NCBI GenBank assembly: GCA_040388625.1
Contig: JAZKBK010000006.1
Location: forward strand, 172,702 to 236,701
Reading direction: 5' to 3'
DNA length: 64,000 nt
DNA from: Gemmatimonadota bacterium
GTDB taxonomy: Bacteria; Gemmatimonadota; Gemmatimonadetes; Gemmatimonadales; Gemmatimonadaceae
Shown: positions 1 to 9,200 of the stretch, in pieces
Numbering within the stretch: position 1 is the first letter of the stretch
Layout of the letters: the number at the start of each line of letters is the position of its first letter
Notes under the pieces: model-generated
The model's database searches: none
What the model was told of the DNA's origin: nothing
What the model saw: only the letters and a program-made list of their open reading frames with translations
Made by a program: the position numbers and the translations under genes

Positions 1-103
1 CAATCGCCACTGTCGCCATCACTGGCGCGAAACGGCAAGTGAGTTTTCCGGCAAATCAGTAAATCGGTTTTCAGGTGCAACAAAACCTCCGCATGTACAA
101 TCC

Positions 104-1300
104 CTACTGCACAGCGTTGATCATGTCGAAGATCGGCAAGTACATGGCGACGACCATGCCACCAACCACCACGCCGAGAAACACTATCATCAACGGCTCC
201 AACGCCGCCAGCAATCCCGTCACCGCCGCATCCACTTCTTCATCATAGAAGTCGGCGATCTTGGACAGCATCTCGTCCAACCCGCCTGTCTGCTCACCGA
301 CCGAGATCATCGAGATGACCATCGGTGGGAATACCTTGCTCTTGGCGAGTGGCTGCGCGATCGTGTCACCGCCGGCGATGCTTGCGCGACTGGCCATGAT
401 GGCATCCTGAATCACGCGGTTGCCGGCGGTCTTCGCCGTTATCTCGAGGCCGTCGAGAATACTCACGCCTGAGCTGATCAGCGTACCGAGCGTGCGGGTG
501 AAGCGAGAGACCGCGCTCTTTCGGAGCACGTCGCCCAGGATCGGAACTCTCAGCAGCATGCGATCGATCCGCAGCTTGCCGTCAGGCGTGCGGTAGTATC
601 TGGCGAGAAACATCACGACGCCTGCGCCCACTCCGCCCATCAGCCACCAGTAGCTCTTGAGCAGGTTCGATGCCCCGATCACTATGCGCGTCGGCATCGG
701 CAGTGCGAGACCCACAGATCCGAACATCTTCTGGAAGACAGGAATGACAAAGAGCAACAGCGTCGTCACCGCGATGAACGCGACGGACATAATGACGCCT
801 GGATAGATCATCGCGCCCTTCACCTTGCGAATGAGGGCGTCGTTCTTCTCCATGAACGTCGCGAGACGCATGAGGATCGTATCGAGAATACCGCCGGCCT
901 CACCCGCGGCGACCATGTTGACGTACAGCTCGGTGAACGCCTTGGGATGCTTGCGCAATGCGTCGGCAAGTGTGTGACCGCTCTCCACGTCGAACACCAC
1001 CTCACGTGTCACCGAGGCCAGCGCCTTGTTGTCGGTCTGCTTGGACAGAATGTCGAGCGCCTGCACCAGCGGGAGGCCGGAGTTGATCATCGTCGAGAAC
1101 TGGCGCGTGAATATGACGATATCACGCGTTTTTACTCGTCCGAGACGCTTGGACTTCTTCTTTGATTCATCCTCGATCTTGACGAGTGTCAAACGCTGAC
1201 GCCGTAACTGAGCTATGACGTCATCCTTGGACGCTGCGTCGATGGTCGCTGACTTGAGCTCGCCGGCTGCTGAACGGGCGGTGTATGCGAAACTTGGCAT
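104..1300 (-). CDS. pilC: Type IV pilus inner-membrane platform protein PilC
   Basis: 398 residues, the usual length for PilC/GspF. The protein has two T2SSF domain repeats (about residues 65-190 and 270-390). Each is followed by hydrophobic segments, for example LLLFVIPVFQKMFG in the middle and LEPLMIVFLGVVVGGMVVAM at the C-terminus. In the family it is the cytoplasmic-membrane platform that couples the PilB and PilT ATPases to pilin polymerisation and removal. It is the last gene of a minus-strand run pilB-pilT-pilC, only 3 bases after pilT. That order supports a type IV pilus rather than a general secretion pathway. The 103 bases beyond its stop hold no gene I can support. Identification is firm; the symbol rests on context. 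Confidence 0.95.
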   Translation of the reverse strand: MPSFAYTARSAAGELKSATIDAASKDDVIAQLRRQRLTLVKIEDESKKKSKRLGRVKTRDIVIFTRQFSTMINSGLPLVQALDILSKQTDNKALASVTREVVFDVESGHTLADALRKHPKAFTELYVNMVAAGEAGGILDTILMRLATFMEKNDALIRKVKGAMIYPGVIMSVAFIAVTTLLLFVIPVFQKMFGSVGLALPMPTRIVIGASNLLKSYWWLMGGVGAGVVMFLARYYRTPDGKLRIDRMLLRVPILGDVLRKSAVSRFTRTLGTLISSGVSILDGLEITAKTAGNRVIQDAIMASRASIAGGDTIAQPLAKSKVFPPMVISMISVGEQTGGLDEMLSKIADFYDEEVDAAVTGLLAALEPLMIVFLGVVVGGMVVAMYLPIFDMINAVQ

Positions 1301-1303
1301 CTG

Positions 1304-2575
1304 TTACCTCCTGCCTCCACTTGTGGAATACGGCGTCTGTGCCGTGCCCCTTACCGGTCCATCCTTGCTCGGCTCACCGTCGGCGTTCACACCGGTCATG
1401 CGCATGAATTCCGCAGGGTCACCACTGACGCGAAGACACTCCTCGGCGGATACTTCACGCGCCATGTAGAGTGCGTACAGCGAATCGTTGAGTGTCTGCA
1501 TTCCGTACTTCTTTCCCGACTGCATGGTCGAGTATATCTGGTGGATCTTGTCGTCGCGGATGAGCGCACGGACGGCCTGGTTCATCACCAGAACCTCGGC
1601 GGCCATCGCGCGAGCCTTGCCACCTACTGTCTGCACAAGGGTCTGGCTGACGATTCCCTCGAGCACGAATGCGAGCTGCGCGCGCACCTGCGGCTGCTGG
1701 TGGCTCGGGAAGACGTCGATGATGCGGTTGATCGCTTCCGCGGCTGAATTCGTGTGCAGCGTTGCGAAGGCGAGGTGGCCCGTCTCGGCGATCGTGAGTG
1801 CGGCCTGAATCGTCTCCAGATCGCGCATCTCGCCGATGAGGATCACGTCGGGATCTTCGCGCAAGGCATACTTGAGAGCGGTGGCGAATGACTTCGTGTC
1901 GGTACCAACCTCACGCTGGTTGACGATGCAACCCTGGTGACGGTGGATGAACTCGATCGGATCTTCGACTGTTATGATGTGCCCGCGCCGCTCGCGATTG
2001 ATCCGGTCGATCATGGCGGCGAGCGTCGTCGATTTTCCGGAGCCGGTGGGACCCGTGACGAGCACAAGGCCGCGCGGACGCTCGGCCATCTTGGATACCG
2101 CTGCGGGAAGCTTCAGCTCTTCGAACGTACGGACAGTGAACGGAATCTGCCGGAAGACAATTGATACCGAGCCGCGCTGCTTGAATACGTTCCCGCGGAA
2201 TCGAGCCAGGTTCGCAAGACCGAACGAGAAGTCGAGCTCGTCCTCGACCTCGAAACGCTTCTTCTGTTGATCGGTAAGAACGGAGTACGCGAGCTGAAGC
2301 GTCTCCTTCGGCGTGAGAGCCAATGGAAAGCGCGAATCCGTGATGTCACCGTTGATGCGCAACTTGGGACGGGTGTTGCATACGACGTGCAGATCCGACG
2401 CGCCTCGCTCGATCATCTCCTCGAGCAGGCCGCGGAGGCTGAGCTCCGGCGCGCGCGGCGAATTGGGCTGCGGCGTACCCGGGCCTGCCAGAGGCTGCTC
2501 CATCGACCGCGCGGCGTGTGGACCGCCGGGCGGTTCGGAAGGTTGTGGTCTGAATGACGAGGCTGGTGCAGTCAT
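1304..2575 (-). CDS. pilT: Type IV pilus retraction ATPase PilT
   Basis: 423 residues, longer than a typical PilT (about 345) because of a Pro/Ser-rich N-terminal leader of roughly 45 residues that precedes the ATPase. Visible motifs are Walker A GPTGSGKSTT, the Asp box ITVEDPIEFIH, Walker B DVILIGEMRD, and the His box GHLAFATLHTNSA. PilT hexamers at the pilus base power disassembly, which gives twitching motility and DNA uptake. The C-terminal region keeps the PilT-like pattern around YSTMQSGKKYGMQTLND. It lies between pilB (79 bases upstream) and pilC (3 bases downstream), so it is probably cotranscribed with pilC. PilU is the only close alternative; there is no second copy in the window to compare. 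Confidence 0.95.
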   Translation of the reverse strand: MTAPASSFRPQPSEPPGGPHAARSMEQPLAGPGTPQPNSPRAPELSLRGLLEEMIERGASDLHVVCNTRPKLRINGDITDSRFPLALTPKETLQLAYSVLTDQQKKRFEVEDELDFSFGLANLARFRGNVFKQRGSVSIVFRQIPFTVRTFEELKLPAAVSKMAERPRGLVLVTGPTGSGKSTTLAAMIDRINRERRGHIITVEDPIEFIHRHQGCIVNQREVGTDTKSFATALKYALREDPDVILIGEMRDLETIQAALTIAETGHLAFATLHTNSAAEAINRIIDVFPSHQQPQVRAQLAFVLEGIVSQTLVQTVGGKARAMAAEVLVMNQAVRALIRDDKIHQIYSTMQSGKKYGMQTLNDSLYALYMAREVSAEECLRVSGDPAEFMRMTGVNADGEPSKDGPVRGTAQTPYSTSGGRR

Positions 2576-2654
2576 GTGCTCTTGCGTTTGAGTGCGCGAC
2601 CCCTGACGGAGCCGAAAATGTGCTTCGTAAACGACTGCAAAGACCGATGCGGGG

Positions 2655-4499
2655 TCACGCAGCGGTCTCGCGTATTACCTGATCAAGTGTCGTGATTCCC
2701 TTCAGGACCTTGAGCCATCCGTCCATTCTCAGGGTCAACATTCCCTGGCCGATAGCTGCGTCCTTGATGTCGTCGGCGTCGCCATTCTTCATGATGATCT
2801 TGCGCAGCTCCGAGGTCACAAACATGACTTCGTAGAGACCCTGCCGGCCTTTGAGTCCGGTGCCTCCGCACGCATCGCAGCCCTTACCCTTGAAGAAGGG
2901 CAGCTCGCCAATGGTGGTCGAGAGCGATAGACCGTTCAGGTGCGGCGCCGCTTCAGGCGTCGCGCGCGAGCGAGCATCGTTGAGCGACATCTCGGTGAAT
3001 CGCAGCTCGCGAAGCGTGGTCGATGCCTTGACCTTGGCTCCGGTCAACTCGATGTCGTCGGGTACGTAGCGGGTCTTGCAGTTAGGACAGATGCGGCGCA
3101 CGAGCCGCTGCGCAAGAATGAGATTGAGCGCACTCGCGACGTTGAACGGCTCCAGTCCCATATCCAGCAAACGCGTAACGGTTTCAGGCGCCGAGTTGGT
3201 GTGCAGGGTGCTCATGACGAGGTGACCCGTGAGAGCTGCCTTGATCGCGATGCCGCCCGTTTCGAGATCTCGAACCTCACCGACCATGATGATGTTCGGA
3301 TCCTGGCGCAGGAAGGCTTTCAGCGCCGCGGCGAAGCTCATGCCGATCTCGGTGCGTACCTGGACCTGATTGATGCCGTAAAGGTTGTACTCGACGGGGT
3401 CCTCGGCGGTCATGATGTTGACATCGACCGTGTTCACCTTGGACAGCGCGGAATACAGTGTAGTCGTCTTACCGGAACCGGTTGGTCCCGTGACCAGCAC
3501 CATGCCGTACGGATTCTGGACTGCTTCCATCAGCTCGCGCTCTGCACGCGGCTCGATGCCGAACGTCTCCAGGTCGAGGGTGAGATTTCCCTTGTCGAGA
3601 ATACGCAGTACGACCTTCTCACCGAACAGAGTGGGAAGCGTGGAGACGCGGAAGTCGATGACCTTGCGGCCGATTTTGAGCTTGATACGTCCGTCCTGCG
3701 GCACGCGTCGCTCTGCGATGTTCAGGCCGGCCATGATCTTGAAGCGCGAAATGAGAGCCGCGCGCATCTTGAACGGCGGTTTCATTACTTCGCGAAGCAC
3801 GCCGTCGACGCGATAGCGAACGCGCAGCTCCTTCTCGAAACACTCGAAGTGGACGTCCGACGCGCCCTTGTGCAGCGCGTCGGTGAGAATCGCATTGATG
3901 AGCTTGACGACTGGCGCTTCGTTGACTGCGACTGTCAACGCTGCGGCAGTCATCTCCTCCTGCTCTTCCTCGACCATCTCGACGTCTTCGTCACCGAGGT
4001 CGATGTCGTCGAGAAGGCGCTCCATTCCGACGTCAGTCATCGATTCTTCGGGATACACTCGCTCGATCATCGTGCGCAGAGTGTACTCGCCAGCGATCAC
4101 GGGATATATGTCCGAGCGCGTGCGGAACTTCAGATCGTCGATGACGCGAATGTTCGTCGGGTCCGCCATCGCCACGTACAGCACACGACCTTCGCGCTTG
4201 AGCGGAAGCACGAGATGCTGAATCGCGATCTCGGCGGGAACGAGCCGAACCAGCGCGGGATCGATGTCCGACTTTGTAAGATCGACGGCGGGGATCTTGT
4301 ACTGGCGCGCGAGCAGACGGGTGAGCGTCAGCTCCTCGACCATTCCCAGCTTGACGAGCGTGTAGCCTAGTCGCCCGCCGTTGCTGCGCTGCTCCTGCAA
4401 TGCCTGCGCGAGCTGTTCACGGGAGATGAGGCCTTCGGAAACGAGGAGGGCGCCGATGCGCTCCGCGCTCTGCGCGACTGGCGCAACAGTGGCCGTCAT
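2655..4499 (-). CDS. pilB: Type IV pilus extension ATPase PilB (GspE family)
   Basis: 614 residues. An N-terminal MshEN/GspE-N domain (about 10-150) is followed by an acidic stretch and the secretion ATPase core. Seen motifs are Walker A GPTGSGKTTTLYSAL, Asp box MTAEDPVEY, Walker B PNIIMVGEVRDLET and His box HLVMSTLHTNSA. A zinc-binding tetracysteine follows, made of ICPNC and a CDACGGTG element, which is a hallmark of PilB/GspE. It powers pilin extraction and pilus assembly at the inner membrane. The ATG start overlaps the stop of the upstream HhH gene by 4 bases (ATGA), indicating translational coupling. Together with pilT and pilC it gives an assembly/retraction motor; pilins and PilQ are not in the window. 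Confidence 0.96.
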   Translation of the reverse strand: MTATVAPVAQSAERIGALLVSEGLISREQLAQALQEQRSNGGRLGYTLVKLGMVEELTLTRLLARQYKIPAVDLTKSDIDPALVRLVPAEIAIQHLVLPLKREGRVLYVAMADPTNIRVIDDLKFRTRSDIYPVIAGEYTLRTMIERVYPEESMTDVGMERLLDDIDLGDEDVEMVEEEQEEMTAAALTVAVNEAPVVKLINAILTDALHKGASDVHFECFEKELRVRYRVDGVLREVMKPPFKMRAALISRFKIMAGLNIAERRVPQDGRIKLKIGRKVIDFRVSTLPTLFGEKVVLRILDKGNLTLDLETFGIEPRAERELMEAVQNPYGMVLVTGPTGSGKTTTLYSALSKVNTVDVNIMTAEDPVEYNLYGINQVQVRTEIGMSFAAALKAFLRQDPNIIMVGEVRDLETGGIAIKAALTGHLVMSTLHTNSAPETVTRLLDMGLEPFNVASALNLILAQRLVRRICPNCKTRYVPDDIELTGAKVKASTTLRELRFTEMSLNDARSRATPEAAPHLNGLSLSTTIGELPFFKGKGCDACGGTGLKGRQGLYEVMFVTSELRKIIMKNGDADDIKDAAIGQGMLTLRMDGWLKVLKGITTLDQVIRETAA

Positions 4500-5020
4500 G
4501 GGTTGGCCGCCGCTTTCCGCCGTCCGGATGTGCTCACCGGAAGTGGGCGGGGACGAATGACTGTATTCCGGGGTCGTGGAATGCGAGAGAATGTCACTCT
4601 GGGTGCCAGTTTTCTTAAGGTACTTGCTGAAAGGAACGGAACACGTTGCAACTCCCCTAACGAGCCAAACGGTCCGAACGAATCCCGGTCCGCTACAATA
4701 AGACGAGCCATACCCTTAGGGAGTACACCAATTGCATCGATCTCGGACATCGTGGCCCGATCAAGGTCGATTATTGAATTTGAGTCTCGGATGATCTGAC
4801 TCGTTCTTGACCCGCCGGCTCCGGTTCGAGCGGTTTTACGCCTTGAACTGGACGACTTGCCCGGGCCGCCCGGTGCCGAACCAGTCGGTTCGGACACAAA
4901 TGTGTCTGTGGAAGGGCGTGGCCCGGCCGGACTTCGTGCGCGCCAGACGCGGACGCCAGCGCCGAGGATCGCGACGATTCCGAAGAAGAGGAGTGCCTTT
5001 CGTTCAGCTGGGGTTGCCAT
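4496..5020 (-). CDS. Membrane-anchored helix-hairpin-helix protein, ComEA-like
   Basis: 174 residues. An N-terminal hydrophobic segment (KALLFFGIVAILGAGVRVW) gives a membrane anchor or uncleaved signal. It is followed by a low-complexity Ser/Pro/Gly/Arg linker and a tandem helix-hairpin-helix region (about 85-150) that begins IDLDRATMSEIDAIGVLP and contains the GxxxxLxxVPFL-type second hairpin. In ComEA proteins this module binds incoming double-stranded DNA non-specifically in the periplasm. The stop overlaps the pilB start (ATGA), so it sits at the head of the pilus operon, consistent with DNA uptake through the pilus. The basic, Pro-rich tail after the hairpins has no assigned role. A general HhH DNA-binding function is well supported; competence is inferred. 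Confidence 0.8.
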   Translation of the reverse strand: MATPAERKALLFFGIVAILGAGVRVWRARSPAGPRPSTDTFVSEPTGSAPGGPGKSSSSRRKTARTGAGGSRTSQIIRDSNSIIDLDRATMSEIDAIGVLPKGMARLIVADRDSFGPFGSLGELQRVPFLSASTLRKLAPRVTFSRIPRPRNTVIRPRPLPVSTSGRRKAAANP

Positions 5021-5279
5021 GGAGGCAACATCGGAGCAAACGGCGCGGCGGGGGTGATCGAGGAGCGGCGGGTTGGATCGTTTCGGTGCGAGGGGGTGGC
5101 GGGGGTGGGGGCCTGCGTCAGAGCGGTGGGACAGTACCGTGCCACTCCGTAGCGGGAGCGGGAGCGCGAGGCGTCGTCAGCGGGGGGGCCGCAGTGGTGC
5201 TGCTGCAGCGGGTGCTGGGGCACTGGGCCTCGTCGGGGCAGGCACGGGGGCCTGCCCTTACTGGTACGCGGGGGTGGCG
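5021..5279. other. G-rich intergenic stretch with G-quadruplex-like tract
   Basis: 259 bases between the M28 gene and the HhH gene, both on the minus strand. The plus strand is very G-rich. At 5092-5111 three runs of five G and one GG are separated by one to two bases, a possible G-quadruplex. A dispersed palindromic repeat lies at 5230-5263. Open frames here are only composition artefacts. A promoter for the pilus operon is expected in this stretch but I cannot point to one. Confidence 0.5.
5230..5263. repeat. Dispersed palindromic repeat, copy A
   Basis: A 34-base segment identical to 22236-22269 inside the 5' end of ctaA. Its core is an inverted repeat, GGGCAGGC followed by a short G-rich spacer and GCCTGCCC. 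Here it is intergenic. The exact match over 34 bases about 17 kb away points to a mobile or copied REP-like element. Confidence 0.8.
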
Positions 5280-6197
5280 CTAGCGCGTGGTCACGAGGGC
5301 GGCGGCGACGTCACCTACGATGCCGAGAGATTTGGCGGAGATCTTGTCCATCGTGTCGGCGAGGGTGTGGTGATAGTTGTTGGTGGGGGATTCGTAGTCG
5401 ATGTCGATGACGTCGATCACACGAAGGCCGGCCTGAAGCAGCGGGATGTGATCGTCGGTTACGGCGAGTCCCATCTGCGGCAGGAAGTACTGGGAGTAGC
5501 CGAGATCATCAGCGGTCTTCCACACACGTGACACAACCTCGGGTGCGCGTGCGACGGAGTTCTGCTCCTCGTAGATATTGAGCTCCTTGTCGCCGATCAT
5601 GTCGAAGAGAACGCCGAAGATGGGCTGGTAGCCGGCAGACGGTAGATGCGACGCGAAGTACGTCGATCCTATCAGCACGTCGACGTCCTTGGGCGGACCG
5701 AAGCTGCCATAATCCTCGCCGTCGACGAAGAGCAGATCCACACCGACGTTCGGTGGTGTCTTCTTGAGGAGGTCGCCGAGTGCTACGAAGAGACCGACAC
5801 CGGAGGCTCCGTCGTTGGCGCCGAGGATGGGCTTGGTCCGATTGGCCGGGTTGGGGTCGCTATCGGCGATTGGCCTGGTATCCCAGTGCGTGACGTAGAG
5901 CACTCGATCGGTCGCCTGCGGACGGAATCGCGCGAGGATATTACGCATGGGGATGCTGTCGCCGTTTGCGAGCGTGTGCATCCAGCGCTGCTCGATGACC
6001 GTGTCGGCGCGGGTGCGCATCTGGGCGACTATCCAGTCACCGGCCTTCTGCCAGCCTGGCGAGCCTGGAATACGTGGTCCGAATGACACCTGCGTGCCGG
6101 CGTAGCGGTACGCCGCTTCGCCATCGAATCCCGTTTTGGACTTCTGACAACCGGCGACAAGGGGGAGAATGGCAAGATAGAGGAGCAATCGATTCAT
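5280..6197 (-). CDS. M28-family glutaminyl-cyclase-like lipoprotein
   Basis: 305 residues beginning with a lipoprotein signal (basic MNR, hydrophobic core, lipobox LVAGC with Cys17). The M28 fold shows zinc and active-site motifs: THWDTRPIAD, GANDGASGVG, FVDGEDYG, a late DDHIPLL and YHHTLADTMD. The HWDTRP/GANDGASG/DDHIP combination is that of bacterial glutaminyl-peptide cyclotransferases, which form N-terminal pyroglutamate, more than of ordinary aminopeptidases. It is probably anchored in the periplasm. It lies 70 bases downstream of the SprA-like gene on the same strand and may be cotranscribed. In Bacteroidetes, proteins exported by SprA-dependent secretion often receive pyroglutamate ends, which would fit, but that link is inference. 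Confidence 0.85.
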   Translation of the reverse strand: MNRLLLYLAILPLVAGCQKSKTGFDGEAAYRYAGTQVSFGPRIPGSPGWQKAGDWIVAQMRTRADTVIEQRWMHTLANGDSIPMRNILARFRPQATDRVLYVTHWDTRPIADSDPNPANRTKPILGANDGASGVGLFVALGDLLKKTPPNVGVDLLFVDGEDYGSFGPPKDVDVLIGSTYFASHLPSAGYQPIFGVLFDMIGDKELNIYEEQNSVARAPEVVSRVWKTADDLGYSQYFLPQMGLAVTDDHIPLLQAGLRVIDVIDIDYESPTNNYHHTLADTMDKISAKSLGIVGDVAAALVTTR

Positions 6198-6267
6198 ACG
6201 TAGCGTGTAGGTGGACGGAGAAAAGATACTCCGCGCATCGGTCGTTGGCTGTCTGCGGCCGACGGGG

Positions 6268-9200
6268 TCAGTGCATCTCGCCCGAGTAGAACTGCAGATG
6301 GAGAATCGCGCTCAGGACGGTTTGCGTGAACGTTCTACTGAGGTTGGCGTCGAAGCTATTGACGCGGGAGATTACGAAGGTGGACGTCATCGTATCCGAT
6401 ACGTCGGTATCAGCGGAGAAGCTGGCCGAGCGACGACCGTTGTCGGTGAGGCGGCTGCGACCCACGATGTCGAGCGGATTGAGCACGTAGCTCTTGCCGT
6501 GACTGTTCTGGAACGAGAGCCGCGTACGCAGGTCGCCGTGCGGATGCCATTGCGCGGGAAGCGCGAACGCCCGGGCCACATCGGCATTTATGTCCATCGA
6601 AGTCCCGCGCCCACTGAGGCCCGGCTCGTTGTCCAGACGCTGAACGAGATTGACCCCGAGCGAAGTCGTGAGCGGACGCGATCCCGCCCATATGGCGCTC
6701 AGTGAAACGGGGTAGCTGCGAATGCGCGTTTCGCCGTTCTCGCCATCCGGCAGCGAGAACTCACCCGGGCTGGCGAGTCGCTGAGTCGTGCCGGCAACCC
6801 GCGCACTCGCGCTGAAGTTCCGGATCAACGCTGTGGAGTCGGCGACGCGCTTGGTCCAGCGCAACGCAACATCGGGAAAGACGAGTTGCGTCGCATCTCC
6901 CACATCCTGGCCGTTGTCCGATCGCAACGTCCAGCTTCGTTGCGTGAGTCTCTGCAGGTGGTTGGTGAGCGTGGCGCCGAACGGCAGGTTGATCGTCTGC
7001 GACAGGGTGAGCTGATCGTTTACACCCGCACTGGTCGCCGACTCCGATCCGATGTGTCTGAACTGGCTTACACTACCGAACCCAAGTTGAAACATGAGTG
7101 GCGCCGACGCCGCGGCGCCGTCGTACGCCGTAAGCACGTTTCGGTCCAGCGATACGTCCAGCGGTTGAAATGCACTGATCATCGCCTTCACACCCGGAAT
7201 GAACGACGTAGCACCTGCGAGCGCGCGAAAGTCGATCGTGAAACCGATATTGGCGTTCTGGGTGTTGCCGATATTGCGCGGAATGCGGAACTCACCGAGG
7301 GAATCGGCTGCACGTATGAAGTCGAGTGTGTTGGGGTCGCGCAGCATGTTGTAGTTCGAGCTGCTGTTGAAGCGGGCACGCAGCCACGGCAGAGGCGTAA
7401 CACTGTAGCTCAGCTGCGTCCCCACGGTACGCTGGCGCTCGAGGCCGGTGTCGAATCCAGCAAAACGATTGCGCTCCTGCGCATCGACCACCCCGAGGTT
7501 CGGGATTTCCGCGTAAGACCTCATGTCGCGCAGCGAGGACATGTTGAATCGAATGGTACTATTGCGGAGCGGATGAAACGCGATCGCGCCCCCATTGCTG
7601 ATGGTATTCGTGAGGCCGTTGACGACCTGCGCTGTATCATCCAACGCCCCGGCGGGCTTGAGATAGGTCAATCGCCGGTCATTGCCGTTCTCGTACGTCG
7701 AGGTGAGATAAACCTCGGTCGGCAGCACGGTTGCGAGCGAGGGCGCGAGGGCACGAATGAGATTGTACTCCAGGCCGACACGGAGGTCATGGGCGTGACC
7801 GTCCTCATACTCGCTCTGAGCGTCGGCCGATGTGTACGTTCCCTGCATGCTCAGATTGTTCAACACGGGCGCAAGCGTTCCACCCGTGACCGGAGTCGCG
7901 CGCTTGACGCCGAATGTTACGGACGTAGCTCCGTTGTGGGGCGATCTGAGCCCGGGCACCGCGCTCGCGTCGATGTCTGATTGCGTCAGATAAGTTGGGA
8001 CGCTGGACGCGCCACTGTAGTTGAATGTGACTGGAATTGCGTAACCCAGCGAGCGCGGCAGCAGCTTCTCCAAACGGAACGCCGCACTCACATCCACCGT
8101 ATTGTCCGTGAGATACGTCGGTTGGTCCCCGAGCTGGCGGAAGTTGGGATCGCGGCGCGTCAGGTTGACGCGAACATCTGCGAAATCGCTCGCCGTGACG
8201 CCAAGTGCAACCTGACCGGCGAAACCTGTTGCGTCGACGACTCCGCCGAGCCGCAGGTCGTCGACCCACAACTCCAGGGTGTCGCTCGGCGATATCGGAC
8301 GTGCGGCCGACGTGCCGGGCACGCGGATCATTCCAACCGAGAGCTCCTGGATCGCCGCCAGGTTGGGCGGGTTCACGCCCGGGTCGGTGGTGTACACCAT
8401 GTAACCATCGGAGCAGGCTGCGTACACGGCACTTGTCGCTGTGGTTGGTTGAAACGGAGTATTCGCGATGAGAACCGAATCGGCACCGGTACACGTGTTG
8501 CGCCGCGAACCCCGGAGATACGCATTCTGAATTTGCGCACGGAGCGCGATGAGCTTGGAGAACTGGACGCGGACTTCAGGGAGCCATGCTGATGGGCCCG
8601 CGCCAGTACCCGGCAACGGCGTGTGATACATGTAGAAGTTGGAGGCATCGTGACCGAGCTTCACATAGAATTGAAGCTCGCCGTCAGCGCCCCATCCGTT
8701 ACTTACGCCGCGCGCCCATACCCGCAGTTCCTTGTAGCTCATGAAGTTCTTCTGGCCTTCGGGGAACCGATAATACGCTTCAGCGCGATCGAACGTATTC
8801 AGGCCGCCGGCGATGACGCGGAGCGAATGCTCATTGATGGGAACGCGCGACGAGGTAACCGGAGTTGCCTTGAGATCGGGCAGATTGGTGACACCCGGTG
8901 GAGAATCGTAATTCACGCCTCCCGATACGCCGCGATCCTGCGTCCCGACGGTGCCGACAGTGACGAAACCGAGATCGGGCTGCTCGCCTGCCAGACCGCG
9001 AATCGCCGCCTCGCTCCGCTTGAGCCATGGTGCGCCCGTGAGACGAAGTTGATCCAGCGCCACCTGACTGAACGCCGTGTCCGCGACACCCGCGCCCGAG
9101 ATCATTGTAATACGCAAGGCGCGCGCGCGACTCAGCAACGGTGAGTTCAGTGTATCGTCGGGTGCGCGGAAGGGCACGCGCACGAAGACCCAGCACACTG

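Noticed and set aside
2940-4370. 476-residue plus-strand open frame
   Set aside because: Antisense to pilB with His/Arg-rich, repeat-free composition typical of high-GC shadow frames.
4771-5223. 150-residue minus-strand frame covering the gap upstream of the HhH gene
   Set aside because: Low-complexity His/Pro/Ser/Arg composition caused by the G-rich stretch, overlapping the HhH gene in another frame.
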